Below are positions 6,725 to 14,237 of a stretch of 16,681 bases of DNA, one piece after another. The notes beneath the pieces were generated by a model. That model was not told the DNA's origin. It saw only the letters and a list, made by a program, of their open reading frames with translations, and made no database searches. Position 1 is the first letter of the stretch, and every line of letters starts with the position of its first letter. Origin of the DNA: Prolixibacteraceae bacterium (lineage in GTDB: Bacteria; Bacteroidota; Bacteroidia; Bacteroidales; Prolixibacteraceae); NCBI GenBank assembly GCA_007116765.1, contig SKHV01000299.1, positions 1 through 16,681 on the forward strand, in the 5' to 3' direction. Both the position numbers and the translations under genes were made by a program.

Positions 6725-7597
6725 TTATTGCGTTGATTTGCGGTATTCGCTTGGTGTTTTTCCGGTTTTTTCTTTAAAAAGTTTGCTGAAATAGTACACA
6801 GAACAAAAACCTAAATTGTGTGAAATTTCTTTGATGCTAAGGTTGGTGTTTATTAGTTGATCAATTGCCTGTTTAATCCTAAGCGATGAATGGTATTGCA
6901 AAGGCGAAAACCCGGTGTAACGCTTAAAAGCCTTACGGAAATGCGAGTAATTCACTTCTAATTCATTGGCAATGTGTTCTATGTTTAAGTTTTCCTTTGT
7001 ATTGTTTCTGATAATAATGCAAGCCTTCTGGATGGCTTTTTGTATGGGGTCGTGGGTGAAATCTTCGTTCTTTTTAATGGATATTATATTTCCCATTAGC
7101 TGTATTATTAAGCCGGAGCATATTTGCTGATAGCCCGGGCGTTCGTATTTTACTTGCTTGAATATTTCGTTGTAGAGGTCAATTATTTTTTCGTGAAAAC
7201 CAATCACTGTTACTTTGTTTTTCGACAAAATATCCGATGACGCAATCATCGATTCTGCCATATTACCCATAAAACCAACATAATGCTCGGTCCAACCTGT
7301 TTCTCCTTTTGGCTTGTAACGGTGCCAAACATTCGGATGCAGAATAATTATCGAACCTTCTTTTATAGGTATAATATCGCCTTTGGTTTCCAATACCCCT
7401 TCGCCGTTTGTAATGTAGTTAATTTGATATTCGTGAAGTACACGACCATTTTCCCATTTAAAATGGTAACCACTGGGGTGGGGCGCCGGCGGATACTCAG
7501 AGCCGGCTTCAACACAGGCCGAGCCAGCTACAGTTATGTATAAACCCCAGTTGGAATCAGTATGGCTGTTGGGTAAATATTTAAAATCGTTCAGCAT
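6725..7597 (-). CDS. AraC-family transcriptional regulator, probable rhamnose regulator RhaR
   Basis: The protein has 290 residues. Residues about 40-115 form a cupin-type sensor domain (SIIILHPNVWHRYKP is typical of the sugar-binding pocket of AraC proteins). Residues about 190-287 hold the double helix-turn-helix: first helix pair around LNIEHIANELEVNYSHFRKA, second around LSIKEISHNLGFCSVYYFSK, ending in the family signature TGKTPSEYRK. It is transcribed away from the rhamnose operon, sharing a 111-base gap that holds a 21-bp-spaced direct repeat. By analogy with the AraC-type RhaR of the Bacteroides thetaiotaomicron rhamnose locus, it probably activates the operon when rhamnose is present. 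Autoregulation is likely because the repeats start 11 bases from its own start codon. The effector is inferred from neighbours only. Confidence 0.85.
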   Translation of the reverse strand: MLNDFKYLPNSHTDSNWGLYITVAGSACVEAGSEYPPAPHPSGYHFKWENGRVLHEYQINYITNGEGVLETKGDIIPIKEGSIIILHPNVWHRYKPKGETGWTEHYVGFMGNMAESMIASSDILSKNKVTVIGFHEKIIDLYNEIFKQVKYERPGYQQICSGLIIQLMGNIISIKKNEDFTHDPIQKAIQKACIIIRNNTKENLNIEHIANELEVNYSHFRKAFKRYTGFSPLQYHSSLRIKQAIDQLINTNLSIKEISHNLGFCSVYYFSKLFKEKTGKTPSEYRKSTQ

Positions 7598-7607
7598 TAT
7601 TATTTGT

Positions 7608-7639
7608 CATTTTGTGTAAACAATTGAGCATTTTGTGTA
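7608..7639. promoter_or_regulatory. Direct-repeat AraC-type operator, two CATTTTGTGTA copies 21 bp apart
   Basis: CATTTTGTGTA occurs at 7608-7618 and again at 7629-7639. The 21-base start-to-start distance (two helix turns) puts both copies on the same DNA face, as in known AraC and RhaS/RhaR half-sites. The second copy directly abuts the predicted -33 element at 7640-7642, the position expected for an activator contacting RNA polymerase. The likely binder is the adjacent AraC-family protein. Confidence 0.65.
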
Positions 7640-7670
7640 TTGAAATATCAATAAATGAGGATTATTTTTG
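7640..7670 (+). promoter_or_regulatory. Bacteroidetes-type promoter for the rhamnose operon
   Basis: TTG at 7640-7642 fits the -33 element and TATTTTTG at 7663-7670 matches the Bacteroidetes -7 consensus TAnnTTTG exactly, with a 20-base spacer. Transcription would begin near 7677, leaving a leader of about 30 AT-rich bases before the ATG at 7709. No Shine-Dalgarno sequence is seen, which is normal in this phylum. Confidence 0.6.
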
Positions 7671-7708
7671 AAAAATGATTATGCCAAATTATAAAAAAAA
7701 ATCATTTT

Positions 7709-8656
7709 ATGGTACGTTTTGTTCATGTAATTATCATTATTTCTTTTTTACTGGTCAATTATTCGTGTAAAAACAACTCTAATTCAGTTAAGGTAGGTTT
7801 TTTAGTTCATACTTTGAATGATGAGCGTTGGGCGATAGAAAGGGATATAATAGTTGAATATATAAGTGAGCAGGGAGGAGCAGTTTTGTTCAACAATGCA
7901 GAAAATAATGAACGCTTACAGTATCAACAGGCCTTAGAGATGATTAAACAAGGAGTTGATGTTTTAATAATATCTCCTGTTAATTCTAAATCAGCTGCCT
8001 CTATAGTTAGGATGTGCCATACAAATAAAGTAAAAGTAATAGCATACGATATAATTATTGAAAATTCCGATCTTGACTTATATGTTTCGTTCGATAATGA
8101 GAAAATTGGAGAACAAATGGCTCAATATGCCAGCACTATATGTAAGAAAGGCAACTATGTATTATTTTGGGGTGATGGCAGTATGGCAATATCGCATTGG
8201 ATAAAAGGTGGACAACTAAAAGTATTGTCTCCATTAATCGAAGATGAAAGTGTAAATGTTGTTTATCAATCGTTTGTGGAGGGGTGGAGTGCCGTTAATG
8301 CTAAAATGAAAATGAAACGCATTATTGATATGTACAATCAAGATATTGACGTTGTTATTGCTTCTTCCGATGGTATTGCACAAGGTGTTATTGATGCATA
8401 TTTAGAAAGTGGAATATATGATATGCCAATAATTACCGGTCAGGATGCAAGCTTATCAGCAATCGAAAACATTAAAAATGGATATCAATCCATGTCAATT
8501 GAAAAATCTTTTAACGATTTAGCCTTAGTAGCTGCTAAAAATGCTTTATTGATGGCTAAAAATAGGGAAACTTCGACTTCAAGAATTGTAAATAACGGCA
8601 GGTTTGAAGTACCTTCCGTTTTGATTGAAACTAATCTTTATGAAATCAATAATTAA
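7709..8656 (+). CDS. XylF/RbsB-like periplasmic sugar-binding lipoprotein, no cognate ABC genes
   Basis: The protein has 315 residues. The N-terminal hydrophobic run ending LLVNYSC suggests a lipoprotein attached through Cys20, although Asn at -3 is not classical. The remainder is a type I periplasmic binding protein (Peripla_BP_4), closest in my reading to xylose-binding XylF: ERWAIERDIIVEYI near residue 39, QALEMIKQGVDVLIISPVN, VIAYDIIIENSDLDLYVSFD, then the hinge region ITGQDASLSAIENIKNGYQSM. It opens the rhamnose operon, 17 bases before the RhaT permease gene. RhaT is a proton symporter that needs no binding protein, and no ABC permease or ATPase is nearby. It may buffer or deliver rhamnose in the periplasm, or signal to a membrane sensor. 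The sugar is inferred from context. Confidence 0.8.
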   Translation: MVRFVHVIIIISFLLVNYSCKNNSNSVKVGFLVHTLNDERWAIERDIIVEYISEQGGAVLFNNAENNERLQYQQALEMIKQGVDVLIISPVNSKSAASIVRMCHTNKVKVIAYDIIIENSDLDLYVSFDNEKIGEQMAQYASTICKKGNYVLFWGDGSMAISHWIKGGQLKVLSPLIEDESVNVVYQSFVEGWSAVNAKMKMKRIIDMYNQDIDVVIASSDGIAQGVIDAYLESGIYDMPIITGQDASLSAIENIKNGYQSMSIEKSFNDLALVAAKNALLMAKNRETSTSRIVNNGRFEVPSVLIETNLYEINN

Positions 8657-8673
8657 CATCTAAATTTAAATTA

Positions 8674-9699
8674 ATGGATTCTATTTTAAGTATCGCTTTA
8701 ATTGCATTAGGTAGCATAGGGGCTGCCAGTTTCTATGTGCCCTTTAAAAAAGTAAAAAAATGGGCATGGGAATCGTATTGGCTTACGCAAGGTGTGGCTG
8801 CTTGGCTTATTGCACCCTGGGTTTTTGCTTTATTAACTGTACCCGCAGGATCATTAATGACCATTATCAGCGAATCGCCATCGTCGGCTAAATGGCTTGC
8901 AATGTTTTTTGGTATGCTATGGGGTGTTGGCGGTTTAACCTTTGGGCTTAGTATTCGTTACCTTGGAGTAGCGCTAGGGCAAAGTATTGCCTTAGGTTTT
9001 TGTGCTGCATTTGGAACACTTATTCCGCCTATTGTGGCTGGAGAAAATCTTTTTTCAACCTCATCGGGTATCTTAATGTTAATTGGAGTTGCGGTTTGTA
9101 TTGCCGGAATAGCAATTATTGGTTATGCTGGTGCGTTGAAATCGAAAGGGATGAGCGAGGCTGATCGCAAAGCTGCTATCAAAGAATTTGCCCTAAAGAA
9201 AGGAGTGATCATTGCTATTTTTGCAGGTGTAATGAGTGCTGCTTTCAGTTATGGATTCGAAGTAGGTAAGCCTATCGATCAGGTAGCTCTTGCACACGGA
9301 ATTAACCCTCTTTACCAGAGTAACCCAACTTTAATTTTTATATTGCTCGGAGGTTTTTTCACTAATCTTGTTTATTGTGTTTTTCTGAATATAAAAAACA
9401 AAACCTACACCGATTATTTGTCGGTATCTAAAGGTGTTTTCTTTAATAATATCTTTTTCACTTTCCTTGCCGGCTTTTTGTGGTTTTTGCAATTTCATTT
9501 CTATGGAATGGGAAAGAGTCTCTTAACAGGAGGTATGGCTCCGTTTGCATGGAGTATTCTTATGGCTCTGAATATTGCGTTCAGCAACGTATGGGGGATT
9601 TTCCTCAATGAATGGAAAGGCGCTAAACGATCAACTATGATAGTACTTGTTGTGGGTATAATGGTATTGATTGCTTCAACCTTTGTAGTTAATATTTAA
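8674..9699 (+). CDS. rhaT: L-rhamnose/proton symporter RhaT
   Basis: The protein has 341 residues, close to the 344 of E. coli RhaT, and about ten predicted membrane segments. The start (IALIALGSIGAASFYVPFKK), the region GMLWGVGGLTFGLSIRYLGV and the following GQSIALGFCAAFGTLIPP fit the RhaT family of the drug/metabolite transporter superfamily. A polar cytoplasmic loop around residues 158-175 (GMSEADRKAAIKEFALKKG) separates the two halves. It imports L-rhamnose across the inner membrane with a proton. It lies 17 bases after the binding-lipoprotein gene and 20 bases before rhaM, so the genes form one transcript. Outer-membrane passage must be provided by something outside this window. Confidence 0.92.
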   Translation: MDSILSIALIALGSIGAASFYVPFKKVKKWAWESYWLTQGVAAWLIAPWVFALLTVPAGSLMTIISESPSSAKWLAMFFGMLWGVGGLTFGLSIRYLGVALGQSIALGFCAAFGTLIPPIVAGENLFSTSSGILMLIGVAVCIAGIAIIGYAGALKSKGMSEADRKAAIKEFALKKGVIIAIFAGVMSAAFSYGFEVGKPIDQVALAHGINPLYQSNPTLIFILLGGFFTNLVYCVFLNIKNKTYTDYLSVSKGVFFNNIFFTFLAGFLWFLQFHFYGMGKSLLTGGMAPFAWSILMALNIAFSNVWGIFLNEWKGAKRSTMIVLVVGIMVLIASTFVVNI

Positions 9700-9719
9700 T
9701 AAAACTAAATAGAAAATAG

Positions 9720-10034
9720 ATGAAACGATTGGCATTTAAAATGTACCTGAATGAAGGTCAAAAAGAAGAATATATAAAGCGCCATGATGAAATATGGCCT
9801 GAGTTAAAAAAACTACTTAAAGACAATGGAGTAAGTGAATACTCAATTTTTCTTGACGAAGAGACTAATATTCTTTTTGCCTTTCAGAAAAACAGTGGCG
9901 AGGGTGGTTCGCAGGATTTAGGCCAAACTGAAATTGTTCAAAAGTGGTGGAAGTACATGGCTGATGTGATGAAAGCTAATCCCGATAATTCACCCGTAAG
10001 CGTACCTCTCGAAGAGGTATTTTTCATGGAATAA
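9720..10034 (+). CDS. rhaM: L-rhamnose mutarotase RhaM
   Basis: The protein has 104 residues, identical in length to the E. coli enzyme (YiiL). It interconverts the alpha and beta anomers of L-rhamnose, feeding the isomerase with the correct form. The catalytic His22 (KRHDEIWPEL), Tyr41 (SEYSIF) and Trp76-Trp77 (KWWKYMADVM) sit at the positions described for E. coli RhaM. Typical family strings are MKRLAFKMYL at the start and NPDNSPVSVPLEEVFFM at the end. It is a cytoplasmic dimer in the known family. The gene follows rhaT by 20 bases and precedes rhaA by 32. Confidence 0.95.
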   Translation: MKRLAFKMYLNEGQKEEYIKRHDEIWPELKKLLKDNGVSEYSIFLDEETNILFAFQKNSGEGGSQDLGQTEIVQKWWKYMADVMKANPDNSPVSVPLEEVFFME

Positions 10035-10066
10035 CCAATAATTATTAATATTTAAATTGTAAAGAT

Positions 10067-11335
10067 ATGACAAAACAAGATGTAATTAAAAAAGCATACG
10101 AAGTATCTAAAGAGCAATATGCTGCTTTGGGTATCGATACAGATGCGATAGTAAAAAAAATGAACGATGTTGTAATCTCGCTGCACTGCTGGCAAACCGA
10201 CGATGTGGGCGGATTTGAGACCCCCGACTCTGAACTTTCGGGTGGTGGCATACAGGTTACAGGCAATTATCCGGGCAAAGCATCGAGCATTGAACAAATG
10301 CGTGCCGACCTCGACAAAGTGCTGGCGCTTTTACCCGGTAAGCAACGTTTGAACCTTCACGCAATTTATGGAGAGTTTGGTGGCAAACTGGTCGATAGGA
10401 ATGAAATTTCAATTGAACATTTTCAAGGTTGGGTAGATTGGGCCAAAGAACGTGGCATGGGTCTCGATTTCAACGCAACCTGCTTTTCTCATCCACGTGC
10501 TGCCGATGGGTTCACGCTCTCAAGCAAAAACGAGGAAAACCGTAAGTTTTGGGTGGAGCACGTGGCTCGTTGTCGTGCAATTGCTGCCGAAATGGGCAAA
10601 CAGCTCGGAACTCCTACTGTACACAACACATGGATTCCCGATGGCTCAAAAGATGTACCCGTTGACCGCAACGGTCACCGCACATTGTTGAAAAAATCGC
10701 TCGACGAAGCTTATGCAATTGAATACCCCAAAGAACACATGAAAGATGCCGTTGAAAGCAAATTGTTTGGAATTGGCGCCGAAAGTATGACTGTAGGCTC
10801 ACACGATTTCTACCTGAGCTATGCGGTGAAAAACAACAAACTTATTTGTCTCGATAACGGCCACTTTCACCCAACAGAACAGGTGGGCGACAAAATTTCG
10901 GCCTGCTTACAGTTTGTCGATGAGGTGTTGTTACACGTTACACGCCCGGTTCGCTGGGATAGCGACCATGTAGTTACATTAGGCGAAGATTTGCAGTTGA
11001 TTGCTTCTGAAATTGTACGCAACGATTTCCTTAGCCGCGTAAAAATAGGTCTTGACTTTTTCGATGCTTCGATTAATCGCGTTGGAGCATACGTAGTGGG
11101 AACTCGTGCTGCACAACAGGCTTTCCTAATTGCAATGCTCGAACCAACTGCAAAAATTAAAGCTATGGAAGAGGAAGGTAAAAACTTTGAACGCCTAGCT
11201 ATGCTCGAAATAATGAAAAGCAAACCATGGGGCGCTGTGTGGGACTATTATTGCATGCAAAGCAATGTGCCTGTAGCCGAAGATTTTATTGCTGAAATAC
11301 AGCAGTACGAAGATGAAGTATTAACAAAAAGATAA
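10067..11335 (+). CDS. rhaA: L-rhamnose isomerase RhaA
   Basis: The protein has 422 residues (E. coli RhaA 419). It converts L-rhamnose to L-rhamnulose in the cytoplasm, the first committed step. The metal ligands known in E. coli can be placed with a constant four-residue shift: Glu230 (VESKLFGIGAES), Asp263 (CLDNGHFHP), His290 (LLHVTRP), Asp298 and Asp300 (RWDSDHVVTLGED) and Asp330 (IGLDFFDASINR). No key residue is missing. The gene is locally less AT-rich than its neighbours upstream, as is common for well-expressed catabolic genes. The start follows AAAGAT with no strong ribosome site. A 123-base gap holding a palindromic repeat separates it from the kinase gene. Confidence 0.96.
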   Translation: MTKQDVIKKAYEVSKEQYAALGIDTDAIVKKMNDVVISLHCWQTDDVGGFETPDSELSGGGIQVTGNYPGKASSIEQMRADLDKVLALLPGKQRLNLHAIYGEFGGKLVDRNEISIEHFQGWVDWAKERGMGLDFNATCFSHPRAADGFTLSSKNEENRKFWVEHVARCRAIAAEMGKQLGTPTVHNTWIPDGSKDVPVDRNGHRTLLKKSLDEAYAIEYPKEHMKDAVESKLFGIGAESMTVGSHDFYLSYAVKNNKLICLDNGHFHPTEQVGDKISACLQFVDEVLLHVTRPVRWDSDHVVTLGEDLQLIASEIVRNDFLSRVKIGLDFFDASINRVGAYVVGTRAAQQAFLIAMLEPTAKIKAMEEEGKNFERLAMLEIMKSKPWGAVWDYYCMQSNVPVAEDFIAEIQQYEDEVLTKR

Positions 11336-11344
11336 TTGGAGTTA

Positions 11345-11438
11345 GCCAATAGTCAATAGTCAGTAGTCATTGGTCATTATGTAAATATATTTGACCAATG
11401 ACTACTGACTTCTTACAACTGACTCAATGACTATTGGC
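11345..11438. repeat. Nested inverted repeat between rhaA and rhaB
   Basis: The inner arms are a perfect 19-bp match, AGTCAGTAGTCATTGGTCA at 11358-11376 with its complement at 11392-11410, around a 15-base loop. The outer arms GCCAATAGTCA (11345-11355) and its complement (11428-11438) are also perfect. The sequence is built from short AGTCA/AATGAC units, a kind of intergenic palindrome seen in Bacteroidota. In the operon transcript it would form a long hairpin that could stabilise the rhaA 3' end or cut down read-through into rhaB. TATATTTG (11386-11393), a TAnnTTTG match, falls in the loop and into the right arm. Confidence 0.85.
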
Positions 11439-11458
11439 CAATGACAACTGACTTAAAG

Positions 11459-12796
11459 ATGAAAAACGTAATAGCAATATTCGACATAGGGAAAACCAAC
11501 AAAAAATTCCTGCTTTTCGACGAAAGTATGAAACTGGTTTTTCAACAAGAAGAAGAATTTGAAGAAGTAGCTGACGATGAAGGTTTTTTGTGCGATGATA
11601 TTGAACGCTTTGAAACCTGGATGTGGCAACTCATTCGACAAACAATCAATTCAGGAGAATTCAATGTTAAAGGCATTAATTTTTCAACTTACGGAGCAAG
11701 TTTGGTTTATCTCGATGAAAACGGTAAGCGTTTAACGCCTGTATATAATTACCTTAAACCAATGCCCGAGAATGTACTGGAGGGTTTTTACGATGCGTAT
11801 GGTGGGGTAGAGGAGTTTAGCCGTAAAACAGCTTCTCCTGCTTTGGGAATGCTTAATTCGGGCTTGCAAATTTTGTGGCTCAAAAAGAATAAAACCGAGC
11901 GTTACCAAAAAGTAAAGAACATACTGCATTTTCCTCAGTATCTTAGTTATTTGTTTACAGGGAAGATAGTTTCAGAATACACATCGATTGGCTGCCATAC
12001 AGCTATGTGGGATTTTGACAAGCAAAAATACCACAACTGGCTAGCTGACGAAGGCATTAGCTTACCGGACCCAATCGCTAATTCAAGCACTTTCGATGTG
12101 GAAATAGAGGGGAAAAATATAAAAGTTGGTATTGGTATCCATGACAGCTCTGCATCACTGGTGCCCTATTTTATGGCTTCGAAAGAACCATTCATTCTAA
12201 TTTCTACCGGAACTTGGGGTATTTTCATGAATCCCTTTAATAGCGAAGCTCTTACAACAGAACAATTGAAGAATGATTCGCTTTGTTACATGAGTATACA
12301 ACAAAAACAAGTGAAATCGTCGCGCCTTTTTATGGGGCATATTCACGATGTGAATGTAAAACGTATTTCAGAATATTTCGGGGTAGGTGAGAAACATTTT
12401 CGACAGGTAAAAGTAAATGAAGCGTTAATAGATAGCTATATAAATGGAGCTGAAAAGGTGTTTTTCGAGAGCGGAATACCATCCGATTTTACTGATATAA
12501 AAGTTGATTTATCACAATTCTCTACATTCGACGAAGCCTATCACCGTTTCTTGTTTGATTTGGTACAGGAAAGTATGGATTCGCTAAAGTTGATAATTCC
12601 GGACAACGATAAATCGAGTATGGTTTATGTATCGGGAGGTTTTACTCGTAATGCAAGGTATATGACTATGCTACAGAAGCTTATGCCAGGTAGAACAGTT
12701 GTTCCTTCTGAAATTGATAATGCATCTGCACTAGGGGCTGCCATGGTGGTTTGGGAAAAAGCCTTCAATACTGGGATTCCTGAATTTAAGTTGTAG
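11459..12796 (+). CDS. rhaB: Rhamnulokinase, FGGY carbohydrate kinase family
   Basis: ATG 11459 is preferred (445 residues). An in-frame ATG at 11441 lies three bases past the inverted repeat and only adds MTTDLK. The family features are an N-terminal AIFDIGKTNKKFLLFD nucleotide-binding start, a GIHDSSASLVPY stretch with Asp229 as likely catalytic base, STGTWG (249-254), and VSGGFTRNARYMTM with ASALGAAMV near the C-terminus. It would phosphorylate L-rhamnulose at O1 using ATP, in the cytoplasm. The assignment to rhamnulose rather than another ketose rests on its place after rhaA, matching the kinase of the Bacteroides rhamnose locus. The sequence is somewhat shorter than E. coli RhaB (489), as expected for the Bacteroidota branch. 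Confidence 0.85.
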   Translation: MKNVIAIFDIGKTNKKFLLFDESMKLVFQQEEEFEEVADDEGFLCDDIERFETWMWQLIRQTINSGEFNVKGINFSTYGASLVYLDENGKRLTPVYNYLKPMPENVLEGFYDAYGGVEEFSRKTASPALGMLNSGLQILWLKKNKTERYQKVKNILHFPQYLSYLFTGKIVSEYTSIGCHTAMWDFDKQKYHNWLADEGISLPDPIANSSTFDVEIEGKNIKVGIGIHDSSASLVPYFMASKEPFILISTGTWGIFMNPFNSEALTTEQLKNDSLCYMSIQQKQVKSSRLFMGHIHDVNVKRISEYFGVGEKHFRQVKVNEALIDSYINGAEKVFFESGIPSDFTDIKVDLSQFSTFDEAYHRFLFDLVQESMDSLKLIIPDNDKSSMVYVSGGFTRNARYMTMLQKLMPGRTVVPSEIDNASALGAAMVVWEKAFNTGIPEFKL

Positions 12797-12824
12797 CGTT
12801 TTGACTATTATATTATTATTAAAG

Positions 12825-12862
12825 AAAAGTGATTTGCAATTATACAATCGCAAATCACTTTT
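12825..12862 (+). terminator. Hairpin with T-rich tail after rhaB, terminator or attenuator
   Basis: A perfect 13-bp stem, AAAAGTGATTTGC at 12825-12837 and its complement at 12850-12862, encloses a 12-base loop and is followed by TAATTTTT. It lies 28 bases after the rhaB stop codon and 31 before the aldolase start. It has the form of an intrinsic terminator. Since the aldolase gene belongs to the pathway, partial read-through is likely, with lower aldolase expression or a separate start. Confidence 0.65.
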
Positions 12863-12893
12863 TAATTTTTCAAACAGTATTTAATTGATAGTT

Positions 12894-14192
12894 ATGAGTA
12901 GTTTAATTGATATTAAAATGATGCATCCAAGCGAACAGGTGGTAAAAGTAATTGATCGCATTTACCGGAGAGGAATGACAACTACTTCAGGTGGTAATAT
13001 ATCAATAATCGACAACGATGGCAATATTTGGGTTACTCCATCGGCAGTTGACAAAGGTTCTCTTCGGGCAACCGATATTGTATGCGTGAAAGCCGACGGA
13101 ACCATTGAAGGCAGGCATAAGCCTTCATCGGAGTTTCCATTTCACAAAGCCATTTACGACATACGCCCCGATATAAAGGCAATTATTCATGCGCATCCCC
13201 CTGCACTGGTTTCATTTAGTATTGTGCATCAAATGCCTGATACAAATATACTTGGACAAGCCAAAAGCGTTTGTGGTGAAATTGGATATGCACCTTACGA
13301 ACTTCCCGGTAGCGATTTGCTCGGCGAGCGTATAGCAGTTGAATTCCAAAAAGGTTATAAAGCCATAATTATGGAAAACCATGGTACTGTATTGGGTGGT
13401 TCCGATTTGGTTGATGCCTATCAGCGTTTCGAAACATTGGAGCTGTGTTCGCGGGCTATACTTAATGCTAAAACCATTGGCGAGCCGAATTTTTTAGATA
13501 ACCAACAAGTTAAGGAGTGGGAAAATCAGGTTTTGGCCGAATTACCCGAGTTCGAAGCTTCAGATTTTCCATCGGACGAACTGCAAAAAAGAAAAGAAAT
13601 TCACCGTATTGTACACCGTGCCTGCGAGCAGGGCTTAATGATTAGCTCGTATGGAACCGTATCGGTACGCTGGCGAGAAAACGATTTTTTGATTACACCG
13701 CGTGATTTACCGCGATGGAACCTTCAACTCGACGATATTGTGAGAATTAGCGGAGGAATGCAAGAAAAGGGCAAAAATCCCAGTAGAGCCACTTGGCTGC
13801 ATCAACAAATTTACATGAAAAACCCAGGCGTTAATGCTATTATTCTTACACAACCTCCTTATTTAATGGCCTATGGTGCAACCCGTCAGCCACTTGATGT
13901 ACGCACTATTCCCGAAAGCTGGATTTTTCTGCAGGATATTCCTTCTTTGGCTTTTGGTACTCAGTTTATGGGTAACAATACCATCCCTGATATGTTGTCG
14001 AAAAATACGCCAGCTATATTGATTCAGAATGATTCGGTTATTGTAACAGGCGGCAATTTACTGCAAGCTTTTGACCGGTTGGAAGTAGCAGAGTTTAGCG
14101 CACAATCGTTAGTTATGGCCAAATCAATTGGTGAACTGATTCCAATTAATGAAAAGCAAGTAGAAGATTTACGAAAGAAGTTTTTAAGTTAA
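12894..14192 (+). CDS. Tandem class II aldolase/adducin protein, probable rhamnulose-1-phosphate aldolase with degenerate second domain
   Basis: ATG 12894 is chosen over TTG 12885 (432 residues). Residues about 5-210 form a complete class II aldolase domain: TSGGNIS (31-37) and SS (78-79) for phosphate, Glu80 as catalytic acid/base, metal ligands His99 and His101 (IIHAHPP) and His163 (MENHGTV). Residues about 230-425 repeat the fold but align Ala299 with Glu80, LTQ (318-320) with HAH, and Asp380 with His163, so the second domain cannot bind metal or catalyse in the same way. The gene follows the rhamnulokinase, so the likely reaction is cleavage of L-rhamnulose 1-phosphate to dihydroxyacetone phosphate and L-lactaldehyde. 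E. coli RhaD is a single-domain 274-residue protein, making this form roughly double. Confidence 0.85.
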   Translation: MSSLIDIKMMHPSEQVVKVIDRIYRRGMTTTSGGNISIIDNDGNIWVTPSAVDKGSLRATDIVCVKADGTIEGRHKPSSEFPFHKAIYDIRPDIKAIIHAHPPALVSFSIVHQMPDTNILGQAKSVCGEIGYAPYELPGSDLLGERIAVEFQKGYKAIIMENHGTVLGGSDLVDAYQRFETLELCSRAILNAKTIGEPNFLDNQQVKEWENQVLAELPEFEASDFPSDELQKRKEIHRIVHRACEQGLMISSYGTVSVRWRENDFLITPRDLPRWNLQLDDIVRISGGMQEKGKNPSRATWLHQQIYMKNPGVNAIILTQPPYLMAYGATRQPLDVRTIPESWIFLQDIPSLAFGTQFMGNNTIPDMLSKNTPAILIQNDSVIVTGGNLLQAFDRLEVAEFSAQSLVMAKSIGELIPINEKQVEDLRKKFLS

Positions 14193-14237
14193 TTATTTGA
14201 ATTGTAGTTGTAGTTGTTGTTGTTTAGAAAGATTTCA

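Noticed and set aside
11441..11458. Alternative start for rhaB
   Set aside because: The six extra residues come from sequence flanking the inverted repeat; kinase homology begins at the ATG at 11459.
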